Origin: Pyropia yezoensis
Taxonomy: Eukaryota; Rhodophyta; Bangiophyceae; Bangiales; Bangiaceae
DNA: 64,000 nucleotides
NCBI GenBank assembly: GCA_009829735.1
Contig: CM020619.1
Coordinates: 19,039,816 to 19,103,815 of the forward strand
Direction: 5' to 3'
Shown here: positions 1 through 11,387 of the stretch, in pieces
Numbering within the stretch: position 1 is the stretch's first letter
Layout of the letters: the number at the start of each line of letters is the position of its first letter
Notes under the pieces: model-generated
The model's database searches: none
Seen by the model: only the letters and a program-made list of their open reading frames with translations
What the model was told of the DNA's origin: nothing
Position numbers and translations under genes: made by a program

Positions 1-2019
1 GTCGCGGCTGGGGCCGTGGCCAAACCGACTCGCACGGCGGCAGTGGGGATGCATTCCCCTCGCCGCCATCCGGACCGTCAGACACCGTCGGAGGCTGAAG
101 CGGCAGACCCGGCAGACGCAGTTGTGGCATCGAACGCGGTTGACGTAGCTGTGTCGGCGACGGCTACTGAGGCGGCTGCCGATGGGGTGGCCGCGCGTGC
201 TGACTCGGACAGACCAGGCGCGGTGGCTACGGTGGCAAGGTGGGAGCCGTCGAATGCGACGGCTTCCACATCGTGGAGTCAATCTGACCGTCTAGCCGCG
301 GCGACGACAGAGCCAGTTGGTGCGAGAAAGAAGGGGAATGCCATGGGAGCGGCCGCTCCAGCCGTCGCCTCGGATGCGATGGGTCGGGAGTGGCCCTTGA
401 CTTCACCTGTGGTGACTCCAGGCGCTCCGTTTACCCATCTTAACGGCTCGGGCGCCGCCGCCACGACGCTAGAGCCTGTGTCAGCCATGATGGACGGTCT
501 TGAAAGCCCACCGGATGCTGCAGTGGCCGCCGTAATTGCGTCGTCGGCCGTCGTCGGTGCCACTCCTCCGGCGCTAGAAGCTCCGCAGCAGCAGGCAACG
601 CTCGAATCGGCCCACCCGTACACGCAGATGGTGTCTCGGGTAGCCGCCGCGGCGGTAGAGGCGGCGGTGATGGAAGCGACAGCGACGGCTTGGGCGACGG
701 CGACGGCGGGTGCGCCAACTTCAAAGGTCACTACCACCCCCTGCTCGTTCAACCGGCCTCCAGGCGGGGGTGAGCGAGCAGGGAGCCCTACTGTTGCACC
801 GTTGCCGTCCGGACAAGAACGCATCGCCATGTCAGACCACCCGCCTTCCACCCTGACAGCTCTGTCGCGACCGCGAACGATGCGTGGCGGTGAACGGCAC
901 CGCAACCAGTCCGTACCCCGTTTGCCACCGCCGCGGCCACCTTCGGCTGCTGTCGCGGCGACTGGCGTGCCTGCCGCTCCCCTTGTTCTCGCGACAGGCG
1001 GCGAGCCTGGGATGCCCTTCGCTGACCCGGCTGCGGCGCCAACTTACGGGCCAGCAACTCCCCGGAGCCGCGGGGTTTATCTCTTTGCCGGCGACGGGTC
1101 GGTGTTGTACACACCTGCGGGGGGCCTCGCCCAAGTGGGCGACGACATGACGGTGCGGACGACGGCGGCGTCCGACAAGGCAGATGACGAGGAGGCAATC
1201 GGCCCGACAAGGGCGGCGAGAAAAGGGGCGGCGAGGCAGGGGCTGTCGGGCAAGCCAGAGGTGGCAGCGTTCAAATTCAAGAGGATGGTGTCCAAGGGGG
1301 GGGTGTTTGCCCGCGGACAAGCTGAGACCGGTACGCAATACCCGCCTCCGGTTGCGAGGGCATCGTTGGGGCTGCCGCAGTGGCCAGCCCACCCCCTGCC
1401 GTCGCCGCTTCTGTCCGACCTGCCGACGCCGGTGCACCACCTGACCACAGCGGCTGCGCCAGCGGCGGGCGCCGACGCATCCCCCGTGGCCAATCGGCTG
1501 GCGCTGCCGTGGGCGGTTCGGCTAGGAGAGCCCGCCGCGCTCATCACGGATGCGGGGCCCGGCGTGGGCGGCACTGAAGGTCAGCGGCCGGGCCCGGCCG
1601 GGCCAGCCGAGGCGACTCCTCCCCCCCCGCACACCGTGGAAGGCACTACCCCCTTTGCGCCCGTCGTGCGCGCCGGCGGTCCTTGTCACTACAATCAGAC
1701 GTCCTGCTCGTGCGCCCGCCGCTTGGCGGACGCGCGTCCGCCGTCGTCGCTGCCCATGTGCATCCGCTATGCCGGGCGGCCGCCGGCGGGCGCGCCGACG
1801 CGGTGCACCGCCGAGCCGTGCGAGCGGCCGGCGACCTGGTTCGTGTGCGACTGCATGGGCACCGCCATCTGCGACGTGCAGCGCACGGTGGTGGACCGCT
1901 GGCGGCGCATCGGGAGTGAGGGGGCGGGGGAGCCGGCGGTGGCGGATGGGGAGCCCTTCCGGTGCGAGCTCCAACAGCGGCTCATCACAGTTGTGTCGTG
2001 CGTCGACGGCTGCAGCTGA
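1..2019 (+). CDS. Hypothetical Ala-rich protein with Cys-rich C-terminus, 5' partial
   Basis: The reading frame is open from the window edge to a TGA at 2017-2019. There is no ATG near the left edge (the first in-frame candidate is a GTG at 16), so the true start lies outside the window. About 550 residues are low-complexity Ala/Pro/Gly/Thr sequence without a recognisable domain. The last ~110 residues (about 1680-2019) hold some 14 cysteines, with spacings such as CSC, CDC and CxxxxC, which could be a zinc-binding or disulfide module. I do not recognise the family. Long open frames arise by chance at this GC content and an antisense frame is open at 279-905, so this could be spurious. The Cys-rich tail is the best argument for coding. 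It may be spliced to further exons. Confidence 0.35.
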   Translation, partial: VAAGAVAKPTRTAAVGMHSPRRHPDRQTPSEAEAADPADAVVASNAVDVAVSATATEAAADGVAARADSDRPGAVATVARWEPSNATASTSWSQSDRLAAATTEPVGARKKGNAMGAAAPAVASDAMGREWPLTSPVVTPGAPFTHLNGSGAAATTLEPVSAMMDGLESPPDAAVAAVIASSAVVGATPPALEAPQQQATLESAHPYTQMVSRVAAAAVEAAVMEATATAWATATAGAPTSKVTTTPCSFNRPPGGGERAGSPTVAPLPSGQERIAMSDHPPSTLTALSRPRTMRGGERHRNQSVPRLPPPRPPSAAVAATGVPAAPLVLATGGEPGMPFADPAAAPTYGPATPRSRGVYLFAGDGSVLYTPAGGLAQVGDDMTVRTTAASDKADDEEAIGPTRAARKGAARQGLSGKPEVAAFKFKRMVSKGGVFARGQAETGTQYPPPVARASLGLPQWPAHPLPSPLLSDLPTPVHHLTTAAAPAAGADASPVANRLALPWAVRLGEPAALITDAGPGVGGTEGQRPGPAGPAEATPPPPHTVEGTTPFAPVVRAGGPCHYNQTSCSCARRLADARPPSSLPMCIRYAGRPPAGAPTRCTAEPCERPATWFVCDCMGTAICDVQRTVVDRWRRIGSEGAGEPAVADGEPFRCELQQRLITVVSCVDGCS

Positions 2020-2460
2020 GGCTGCGGCGGGGACCGCAGGCGGCTTGCAAGAGGGGCCACACGCCATCCTGCGGGGTGCGCTTATGCCATGTTTGGAGGC
2101 CGCCCGATCTCGCGACGACCAGCCTGCGTCTGCTCAACAGCGGAAAAGCCGCTGTTCGAACCCCACTGCGCCGCTTTTGTGCCGCCTCGGTTGTGCCGCC
2201 ACCGCTACGGCGCCGCTGCCGGCCCCCCCCGCCCGCCTTCGTCTGCATTCTTCTGCCGCGTGTCGTTATCTCGCCTCTGCTGCGCAATCTCTTGGGCGCA
2301 GGCTCGCCGCGCACGCACGCCATCGTACGCGCCTGGCCCCTTCCTCCTTCCCCGCTCCTTTCCCGTGCTGCTCCCTCTCCCATTCCTCTTCCTCCACCGC
2401 CCTGCTCGTCCTCCCCCCTTTTTAAAAATTTTTTTTTCACCCCTTTGTTGTTCCGCCACC

Positions 2461-2781
2461 ATGGTCACCGCCAGCACTGCCTCTCCTGCTGGCTGTGCCG
2501 CTGCCGCCCTCCTCTCGCGGCAATTCGCGCCCACCCGCCACGCCAACCTGACCTCGTCGGGCGTCGGCCGGGCGGCGGCCGTGGCGGCTACCGCCGCCGA
2601 CGGCACCCCCGTCGTGTGCTCGGTGTGCGTCAGCCCCCGCCCCGCGTCGCGTGTGGTCGTCGTTGGCTGTGGGTACCCCCACCGCCACACGTGCCTGGCG
2701 ATAGCGGTGTCGTCTGCGTCGCGGGGCGGCCGGAGGCTGCCCCTCTCCTGTTGTGAGGTTGTCGTTGCAAAACTGATCTGA
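2461..2781 (+). CDS. Small hypothetical Cys-containing protein (106 aa), possibly a first exon
   Basis: The ATG at 2461 sits in a near-perfect Kozak context (GCCACCATGG), just after a T-rich stretch that is unusual for this GC-rich surrounding. The frame ends with TGA at 2779. The product is Ala/Val-rich with seven cysteines, including CSVC and two CC-type positions in its second half. No domain is recognised. It may be the first exon of a longer gene; I could not find a convincing continuation. The start context is directly visible; that it is a gene is inference. Confidence 0.3.
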   Translation: MVTASTASPAGCAAAALLSRQFAPTRHANLTSSGVGRAAAVAATAADGTPVVCSVCVSPRPASRVVVVGCGYPHRHTCLAIAVSSASRGGRRLPLSCCEVVVAKLI

Positions 2782-2919
2782 GGGGTGGACACCCCAGCCG
2801 CTCTAGTAGACATTCGCAACGGCGACGTTCGTGGGAGGGTGCGCCACCACCCGCTGCCCCTTCGCGGGAAACCGCGGCCCTCCACGGCGAGCTCCCCCAG
2901 CACCTTCGCTAGGTATGTA

Positions 2920-3010
2920 GTGCGTCCCGTAAAAAGTGGACGTGCTCGTGTCGTGATCATGTCAAATATCGGCCACTGGAACAATCAAACCCACACTGCA
3001 CGACCTGTAC
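2920..3010 (+). repeat. MITE copy, right end missing
   Basis: This begins with GTGCGTCCCGTAAAAAGTGG and matches the reverse complement of the complete 115-bp copy at 19647-19761 almost base for base over ~90 bp. It ends where the inverted-repeat element at 3014 begins, so its right terminal inverted repeat is absent. Confidence 0.75.
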
Positions 3011-3013
3011 GGA

Positions 3014-4291
3014 CTAGGGATGAGGGTTCGGTTCCGATCGACACCAAGAGGTTCGGTTCCGTTGTGTGTGCAGGATTTGCAGCAGCCAATAACGACTTGA
3101 ATGCGATGGCGGCGCAAATGTGCACGTCTTGTATGATGCACCGACGTCACCTCGCGCCCCACCCCTCCCCCCCCCTCCGTCACCCCCCCACCGCCCCTCT
3201 GCCACCCACCGACGCCCCCCCCCCCCCTCCCTTCCCCGCCGTCGCGCCGCCCCCCCCCGCCGCTGGGGCTTGGGCGGGTGCGACGGGCAGCGGTGATGCT
3301 GACGGAGGCGGCGTCGGGCATGAGCTGTCGTGAGGAACGATCCCCGACCGTGGGTACGCCGGCGCCACAGCGGTGGCAGACGCATGAGTGTTGGCGGGCG
3401 AGGAAGGTGGTGGTGGCCGCGGCGGTGGGGGGGGGCGATGCTCGTCGATCTGATATGGGGCGGCTGGTGGGGCAGGGGCGGCGGTTATGGGTATATATAA
3501 TGGCAAGACTATCCCGCAGGTGGTCGGCCCGGACGCCCCCAGCGAGTCCACACTGCTTCTTCTACCTCTCAGGCGATCACGACCGCCCTCGTACGCCACC
3601 CGGCCCCAGCTGCCTCAACCCCGCCGTCGCAACGGACGCCATCATGCCAGCTCTCCCAAACCCCTCTTCTCCCACCCCTGCCGCCCTCAACCACGCCTAC
3701 CGCCGATGTACAGCTGCCGGTCCCAGTGCACCCCGATGCTCCCCTGTTAAAGCCAACAAAAGAGAATCCAGGACGACAATCCAAGTAGGGGGAAAGGGGT
3801 TTTGAGGCGTTGAGTAGCGACCACAATTGCCTCTGCTGCGGGGCACTCAACGACAGACAAGCCACACTGGACGCGGCCACTGCGTACGCTGCCGCTTGCC
3901 GCGGCGTCTGCCGGCCCTATTACTGACCGCCTGCCACGTGGGCGGATAGGAGGGAGGAGAGGTTGAAAAAATAGGCGGACGCGCACAGATCACGACAGGA
4001 GGGGAGGTTGTGACCACAATCTTGGACGAGGGGGCAAACATAGTCATAACGGGGGAGTGACACAAGAAGGGGAGGGGGGGCACGGTGAAGTCGGGGAGAA
4101 GGGGTAGGCGGTGGCGTCGGAGGGGAGGGGGGGGGTGGGGCGCGAGGTGACGTCGGTGCATCATACAAGAATACAAGACGTACACATTTGCGCCGCCATC
4201 GCATTCAAGTGGTTATTGGCTGCTGCAAATCCTGCACACACAACGGAACCCAACCTCTTGGTGTCGATCGGAACCGAACCTTCAACCCTAG
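3014..4291. mobile_element. Putative non-autonomous element with ~175-bp terminal inverted repeats
   Basis: About 175 bp at 3014-3188 recurs in inverted orientation at about 4100-4291. Both arms start CTAGGG, contain the repeated phrase GGTTCGGTTCCG / GATCGACACCAAGAG, and continue through GCAGCAGCCAATAACNACTT and ATGCACCGACGTCACC. The right arm has a small ATTCTTGT insertion. The ~900-bp interior is GC-rich with C/G runs and no convincing ORF or transposase. No clear target duplication is seen. It could be a TIR transposon derivative, or two smaller repeats in opposite orientation. Confidence 0.5.
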
Positions 4292-6595
4292 GCCCCGGCT
4301 CCTTCCCTGGGGGCTTCCGCAGCCGGGTGCACCTCCCCTTTCGGCGGCGGGGGGAGCGACTGCGGGAAGCGACGCGGACCCTCGGGGACGGCACCGGGAC
4401 CGCCAGCGCGTCAGTGTGGCGCCCGCGGGGGTGCCGCCGTACCCCCCGCTGGGCAGTGTGACGCTCAAGATGGCGCTGCGGCAGCCCGTCTGGCTGCTCC
4501 GTCGAAAGTCCAGGGTAGTCCACGTGACTGGACCGGGAAGCGAGGTGGAGGCGGACGCAGCGAGCCGCCCGTCCACGTGCGTCTTCCCCACGCACAGTGA
4601 CCGGCAGGCACGCAAGAAAGCGTCTGCACAGCTGGGCGCCCTAACGGCTGCGCCCTCGCAGAGCTACCGCCGAGACCTCTTTCGGCGGGACCCCCCGACA
4701 GACCCCGCCGCCGACTCCGACCTCTTTCTGGTTGTCCTCGTGGTGGTGCCAGCGTCAGCTGCGGTGGTGCTGCTGCTGCTCGAGCGGCGGTACCAGCCGC
4801 GGCAGCCGCCGCGTCGGTCGAGGGGGAGGCTGCTGGCAGTAGCCATGGCGGGCGGTGGCGGGTGCGGTGCCGCTGGTCTCCGTTGGGTACGTGGACCGGC
4901 AGGAGCGTCGCGGCCACGCGTGGCGAGTTGCGACGGTGCGCGTCGAGAGAGCGTCAGCCCTCCAGGTCAATGAGCCAGAGATGTACGGGCGACACAGCGA
5001 GTGTGGACGGCCGGTGGCCTAGACCGAATCCCTGTTCATCCTTGCCCGTACGGGCTACCGACCGCATCTCTCGCGGCCATAAACGGCGCCTCGGGCTCGG
5101 CGGGCAGGTCCCCCTTGAATCGAAAGGGCAGGGAGTGGAGGATACGGGGCCGCGCACCGCTGTCGGTCGACAGGTCCGCTTCGAGCAGGGCGTCACCTCT
5201 GACGGCAAGGCCGCTTCCGCCCGCCGTCAGAGCGTCCCCATTGGCAACGACGCCGCCGGGTGCCCCCCCCCCCGCCTGGCCAGCCCACAGTTCGCCGCCG
5301 CCGCGAGCACCCTTGACCCACTTCACGCAGACGGCGACCCGCCGCGCGCACCTGGTGGTCAACGGGCCGAGGGCGGTGGCTGCCAGCAGGTGGCCACTGT
5401 AACCGCCACACCCCCGCCCCTCAACGTCCATGGCGCTTGCGCAGGGGGCAAACCACATGGGGAGGGAGGGCTCGGCGGCCGAGCCAGACTGTCCAAGAAC
5501 GCGGCCCGCCCAAGGTGGCGTGGCGCGGTCGGAGGGGGGGGGGGCCGCCACGCTTTGCCCAAAGCGCCTTGCGTGTGGGGCCGTCTGCGGGTGCGCGCAT
5601 GCGGCCGCCGCCGCCACACCCACCCACCCCCGCCGGGCGCACAGCCGCGGCCGCCCACCGCCGTCACACACGGGTCACCCCGGCCGCCACCGATGCCGCC
5701 ACCGCCGATGCCGCCGCCGCCTTCTGGCTCGTCGCGCCTCCTACCCCCCCCCCCCCCCCCCCCCGCGGGCGGCCGCCGCCGCCTACGCGGCTCGCCGCCA
5801 GGTGCGCAGCGGCGAGCCTGCGGACCGCTTCGAACAGCGCCCGGCGGGCGCGCTGGACCATCGGGTTGCGTTACGGCTCAGCGGTTGCCGGCCGCCTCCG
5901 GGGCGTCGCCGCCGGCGGTGACGCCGCCTTTCTAGACTGTGAGGCATGACCGCACCCACCCCCCCCTCCCGCACCCACCCCCCCCTCTGGCAGCGCCGAT
6001 GGCGCTATCCGTCTACAAAAGCGCGGTATCCGGTCTTTGACTCTCTGTCCTCCCCCCCCCGCTCCGCCGTCAGCCACCGAGCGGGCGCTGGCTGACTGTC
6101 GGGGGGTGGGGCGGCTGGGGGGTAGGCAGCGGGTGCCCCCCGAACGCGGCGTGTGAATGGGGGTACTCATTCCCGGCTTTCCTTCACTATTTTTTCTCTA
6201 CAGCTGCGCGGCTGCGCGGTCTTAACACCCCCGCATCAGGTCTGTAGGGGTGTGAAGGGCGTGTGCGTGTGCGTGCGTACCGCTGGCCCGAGCCGTCTTG
6301 CGGCTCTCCGCGGCGCTCGACCAGCGCTTCCATTCTTGACCGCGGCGCGAAGGGCGGATGCAAATAGAACATGAGAGGGAGCCCAAAGACCATGGGGCAA
6401 GCTAGGTTAAGGTCACCGGCGCCGCCCCTGGGGTGGGAAAGAAACACGCAGCGCTGCGGGGTCACCAAGCAGGGGTCTGTCACCGCAGCCACGTGGAACG
6501 GAGCGCGCGCCCCGCCCCGGGGCCCTTGCCCCACCGGCCCTGCTCGCCACCCACACGCCGCAGTCACGGTCGCCAGCCCTGCGCCCGCCACCCCC
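4292..6595. other. GC-rich interval without a supported gene
   Basis: Several overlapping frames are open on both strands (for example 4470-4973 +, starting at an ATG after CTCAAG and encoding one hydrophobic stretch; and 4862-5935 +), but none shows a domain or other coding evidence beyond length. The stretch contains a 21-C run at 5744-5764 and many short C/G homopolymers. The right end, from about 6000, would hold the 3' untranslated region of the reverse-strand gene that stops at 6596. Confidence 0.5.
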
Positions 6596-9273
6596 TCAAG
6601 GCCGTCTCCCGCTGAGCGAGCGCAGGCGGTCGGCAAATCCCTCGGCCAGCCCCCCCGATGAGCGGATGCGGTCAAGGAGGGGCGCGAGTTCCTCATCGGT
6701 AAAGCAGCCAGAAAACTTTGGCAGCAGGTGCACAGCGACCTTGTCCAGGTGCGCCGTCACCAGCGCCACTAGCTTGTTCACCGCCATAAACACTGACGTA
6801 ATGTCCTCGGTGGTAAGGGTGGCGTCGAGGGACTGGACCATGTGCAGCTGGGCGGCGAGGTCAAACTCGTAGCTCTCCGCCACGCCCGCGACCCGCTGGC
6901 CCAGCACCGCAAAAAGGAGGCCCGACACGGTCGCGTGCAGCAGCAGCGCCTCGCGGACAGAGCCAAAGGAGGAACGCATATTCACCGCCCCGTCGCCGTC
7001 GGCGACCGCCACAAACGCATCTGACTGCAGGCGCTGCAGCGACTCGCGTTGTTGCTTGTGGAGTTCCCGGACGTGCTCCACGAGCGCCTCGGCCACACCG
7101 CCGCCGCCACCGCCGCCGACGCCACCAACACCGCCACCAACACCGCTCGCGATTGCGGCCACAGAGGCCGCCCTACTCATCGCTCCACGGGAAGTGGCGG
7201 GCGGGACATCCTCCCCGCCGCCGTCGTCGCTGCCTCCACCACCGGCACCCTGCCACTCGTTCAGTACGGCAGCCGTCGGCCGGTGGTGGGCAGCGGCTAG
7301 CGGTGGCGCGTGGGCCGGGGGGGGTATTGGCTCCACCACCCCAGCCGGTACGGTCTTGACGTCAGCCGTCTCCACGGGCGCCTCCGGCGACAGTGGCGGG
7401 TGACGAGGCACCCCCGCGCCCGCCGCGTGCGCGGTGGAAGGTTGGGCGCTGGCTGGTTCCGCAGGTGCCGACGCGGGCGGCAGAGGATGGGCAGCGTCAG
7501 CGAGCGGCGGCAGCGCACCAGTACTGCAAAGGGCGAGGTGACTGGCGCCAACTGCCGCTGAAGGCTCGCCGGAGCCAGCAGGAGGCGACCGCACGGCAGG
7601 CGCGGCGGCAGCACCATCCCCCAACCGGGGGTGACGCGGCGGTGAAGGCAAAGACGCAGCGGCTGCACCGCCCGCCACCGCGGCGACAGGGGCGAGAGTG
7701 GCGGCCGCCGACGCTGATGCCGCTGTCGGGGACGGCAACCCTGCGGCCGCCGCCGTCGCCACAATAGGCGACGGTGCAGCCGTGCCCCCACCCCTAGGGG
7801 AGGCCCCCCCAACCCCTACCCCCGTCTTGTCCGCCGCCGCCACACTCGGCACCCGTGCGGGCGAACCTGTGGCCGGAACCTCCTCCGCCTTGATGGCCTG
7901 CAGCGAGCTCTCCACCCGAAAGCTATAATTGCCCGCCCGCCTCCGCTTCTTTGTTGCCGAGAGCGCCACGCCGGCGGCGTACATGGTACAGTACACGCTG
8001 CGGAGTCGGGGGGTGTCGGCCCACCGCCGATACCCTGGTGGCAGGTGGTCGGGGGTGGCTGCGCAGCTGACCAATGGCGCCTTGACGTTGCTGAGAAGTT
8101 CAAACAGACGGGCCGCGTTGGCCTCCCCGCCGGCAGCGTCTTCGTCCCCCTCCCGGCCTTCGGCACCCGCCCCAGGGATGAGCGTCAGCATCCACGGGGC
8201 GGGTGTCTTTGCCGTACCTCCGGCGGCGCTGCTGTCGCCTGGCGACGGGGTGCCCGCCGTTTCGGTCGTCGTTGGCGGGCACTCCCCAAATTGGGTCCCA
8301 CACGCGGCGATAAACGCCCGCACCGCCGCGTCATCGTCGGCAGGGTAGGCCTCCGCGTTGCAGTAGACGTCCAGGACGCGGTCAAAGCGGACGGCCAAAA
8401 ACACGGGGTGGCGACTCTTGTTGCGGATGTTGGGTGCCCTGAAGTACCGCAGCAGTCCCGTCACCGAGTTGTCAACAACCTCCTCCACCGTGCCCCGCTG
8501 CGCGTTGGTGACCTTACGCACAAAGGGGCGGTCGAACACGTCGGGCTCAAAGGGCGCAAACGAGACCGCCCCGGGCTCCTCCCGCGACGACGACGCGTGG
8601 TTCCACCGCCGCTTCCGGTCCGAGTTCTTTCGGCTGTACGCCGAAAAGGGGGTGCAGAGGACGGTCGTCAGCACGACTGCAGGGTTGTCGGCCCGGAAGA
8701 GGCGAAGGAAGAGCTGGAAGCGCTGCCCCCCGTGAGCCGAGCCAGTCGTCGCCAGCCGGAGGCGGGAGAAGCGGCACTCGCCAGACCGTGACAGCCGCGC
8801 ATTTTGCACCGAAGCCGACGAGCCGTCTGACGCGGTAATGCCCACGTCCAAGAGGGTGCCCGCCTCGGCGCCATCCGTCACCACCGTCAAGTACGCGTCA
8901 ATGTCCACATCAGTCGGCGCCCGGCTGGCGCGCACGACCACGTCGGGGAAGCGCCAGCTCTTGGGCCACCGCCACTCGTTGCGCGCATAGTCCCACGTCA
9001 GCGGCCGGCTGAGAGCAATGGTCAGGTCAAAATCAGCTGGGCTCCGCTGGCCCGTCGACACGTCGGCGGGGTCGTCCCGAACCGCCCGCCCAGACCCGCC
9101 CTGCGCTGCCGACGGCTGCACCAATCGGTGAAGGCACATGTGCCACCCAAACTTGTGAGCCGACACGTCCACGTCATTCGCATCGCCGCTGCCGCCGCCG
9201 CCGCCTGGCGCACCGCCCGCACCGCCGCCGCCACCGCCACCACCACCACCGCCACCGCCACCGCCGCCACCAC

Positions 9274-9323
<50 letters not shown>

Positions 9324-9787
9324 CTTCCCGCTCCACCCGCGCGCGCCCCTCCACCGCCACCACCCGAGCCGTCAGCGTCCCCCCCATCTGAGGGCTTGCT
9401 GTCCTCTCCATCCCCGTCGGGGCCATCTGGCCCTTCGCCGGGCGCGGCCACTGCCCCCCCCCGCCCTCCGCCCGCCAAGACGGCAGCCGCACCTCGCCGT
9501 GACGAATCTCGCCGTGGGGCCTCGCTCAGCAGCTCAGGCGCGGCGGCGACTGCGGAACGGGCCACCGGCGAACCCGGTAATGGCTCGGCAGGCGGCGGCG
9601 CAGGGGCAGCACCCGCGTCGGTCGGCGGCTGCCATGGCGCTCGGCGGCAGGCCACGGGGGGTCGCGGCGCCCAGCCGCCGCCGTCGGCTGGCACGTTGGC
9701 CAGCACCCACCGAGTGGCGGCCGCGGCGACAGGGCCCGGCGGGCCGACCGGGAAGGGCGGCGGCAGGTGGCTGCCCACCGAGCACAT
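6596..9787 (-). CDS. Large single-exon protein, possible DNA-binding (p53/Rel-like fold) regulator
   Basis: This is an uninterrupted reverse-strand frame of 1063 aa. The ATG at 9787 (context GCGCGCCATG) is the first methionine; the frame stays open 14 codons upstream but only to a GTG. Layout: Pro/Ala/Gly-rich N-terminus (1-155); poly-Gly tract (about 156-203); a conserved-looking region (about 215-480) with alternating beta-type hydrophobics, ending in PFSAYSRKNSDRKRR, a Ser/Lys/Arg cluster that could contact DNA or be a nuclear signal; a second ordered segment (about 480-640, including LRYFRAPNIRNKSRHP); a long low-complexity linker (about 640-880); and a helical C-terminal ~180 residues. 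The beta-rich region followed by a basic cluster recalls p53/Rel/CSL-type transcription factors, but I cannot name the family. Coding status is well supported by length and ordered segments; function is inference. Confidence 0.75.
9222..9326 (-). repeat. Trinucleotide (CCG/CCA) repeat encoding a poly-Gly tract
   Basis: About 105 bases of almost pure CCN triplets in plus-strand view read as an uninterrupted run of roughly 40-50 glycines near residues 156-203 of the reverse-strand protein. Mixed CCG and CCA triplets suggest replication slippage followed by point changes. Its length probably varies between strains. Confidence 0.8.
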
Positions 9788-10251
9788 GGCGCGCTTGCTG
9801 GCGGGGAGTACCACCCCACCCACACACACTGAGATACCACCAAAAAAAAAAGCAGAGGATCACAGAGGAGATACAGACCAGAGAGGGGGAGGCGCCAAAA
9901 ATACACAATGTCCACCGAAGCGGCCGCCAGAGCCACGAACCAACCACTGCGCGTCGGTAGACGCCGTCAACGCCGCCCCGCATGGAACGCCCTCGCCGAC
10001 GGGAATGCACCACATTCAATGGGGGGCGTGTCACTGGTCCACACCCGCTCCCCGCCCGCCCGCCCCGCGTCGTGCCGCGCGCGGCAGCGCGGTCGCAGCC
10101 GCCCCCAGCAGCCACACGCGTTGCGCAAGGGGGGGGGGCACCGCCGCCCGCCGCCGCATGCTCCTCCACTCGCACCGTGGGGTGGGTGCGGCCGCGCACC
10201 GGGGGACGGCACGCAGGCGGCGTAACACGCTGGCACGTTGAGGTGGGCGTC

Positions 10252-10517
10252 GGGGGGGGGGGGGGGGGGGGGGGGGTGGGAAGGAGCAAGTGGGACGCGC
10301 CCACCCTACAGGGACCGCCACGGGCTCCAGCCACCACCGCCTGGCCGGGGAGCCCGCGGCGACGGCAGGTCGGGATGGCGCGCCTCGATCAGCCAAAAAG
10401 GTGGCGTGTCAGTGTGGGAGGGGGGGGGGGGGGGGAGGACGGGCAGGCACGTGGGCGAGGCAGCGGCTGGCGGCGGCACCGGGCGACCTTGGTAGGAGGC
10501 GGGGGGGGGGGGGGGGG
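10252..10517. repeat. Cluster of three long G homopolymers
   Basis: There are runs of 25 G (10252-10276), 16 G (10420-10435) and 17 G (10501-10517) within 270 bp. Such runs can form G-quadruplexes and are prone to length change and assembly error. They lie 465-730 bp upstream of the start codon of the reverse-strand 1063-aa gene. Confidence 0.9.
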
Positions 10518-11387
10518 AGGACCGTAGCCAGCGGGCGCGTCGGAAGGTCTGCCGACGAGCAGGGGAGGCGGCCCCGTTTGCATGTGCATGCAAACATTGG
10601 GTTGGCAGAGCCCATGGTCGACGGTGGGCGTCGTGGACACTGGGGAAAGGAAACGGGAACCGCCCTTGCAGTTCAATCGTGGTCAATTCCCTTAAGTTGG
10701 TGTGCAAAGTGAGACTGACCAAGCGGACGTCGCGCTCCGCGGAGGTGGGCCGTCCCGGAAGCCCACGTAAAACACACACCCCCCGCCCACTGGGGCAGTG
10801 GATGCAGGATCTGTGTATTTATCCGATGAAAGCTCAGGCGCTGCAGGGCAGCGCACGTAGCTCTATTCCCTCTGAAATATATGAAAACATGTCGGAACTT
10901 TCAGGGCCAATTTTGGATCTCCCAGCCCGCCCCCCTCTCCACCCCTGCAGACACGGGATTCTCTTTCCACTCGCACCCACACCACAGGGCGCTTCGGCTT
11001 GGAGGCGGCGCTCGAGAGGTGGAAATGGACTTTTCCAAGATTCCACCTCCTGTCCCCGGCATATCGGCCGAAGGGTATGAAAACCAGGTACTGGTGTCGT
11101 CCACTGTGTCGATATGTGCATAATTACTGTATCTCGCATCTGGGAGGAAGCAAGGGATGCGCGACCTGGAAGGGTGCACGTTGGGGCGAGATTGGTTTGA
11201 TTTGGATGAGGGAGCGGTGTGATTGGGGAGTGCAGACGGGCACCATCGGACAGTCCGACGCGCTCACACCTCTCTGTTCAGTGTAAGGGCTCTCTACACA
11301 ATCTATGTATGCATGCAGACGCCGCCACGACAGTTTGGGAGAATGGAACCCCGCTGGCACTGTAGTCAGCTCGCTGTGGCTGCAGCT

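Noticed and set aside
3040-3062. GGTTCGGTTCCG motifs resembling a pol III B box
   Set aside because: They occur twice in tandem inside the inverted arms of the 3014-4291 element without an A box or terminator.
4862-5935. 357-codon forward ORF
   Set aside because: Composition is Pro/Arg/Gly noise across poly-C runs; overlapping frames on both strands are equally open; no domain or start context.
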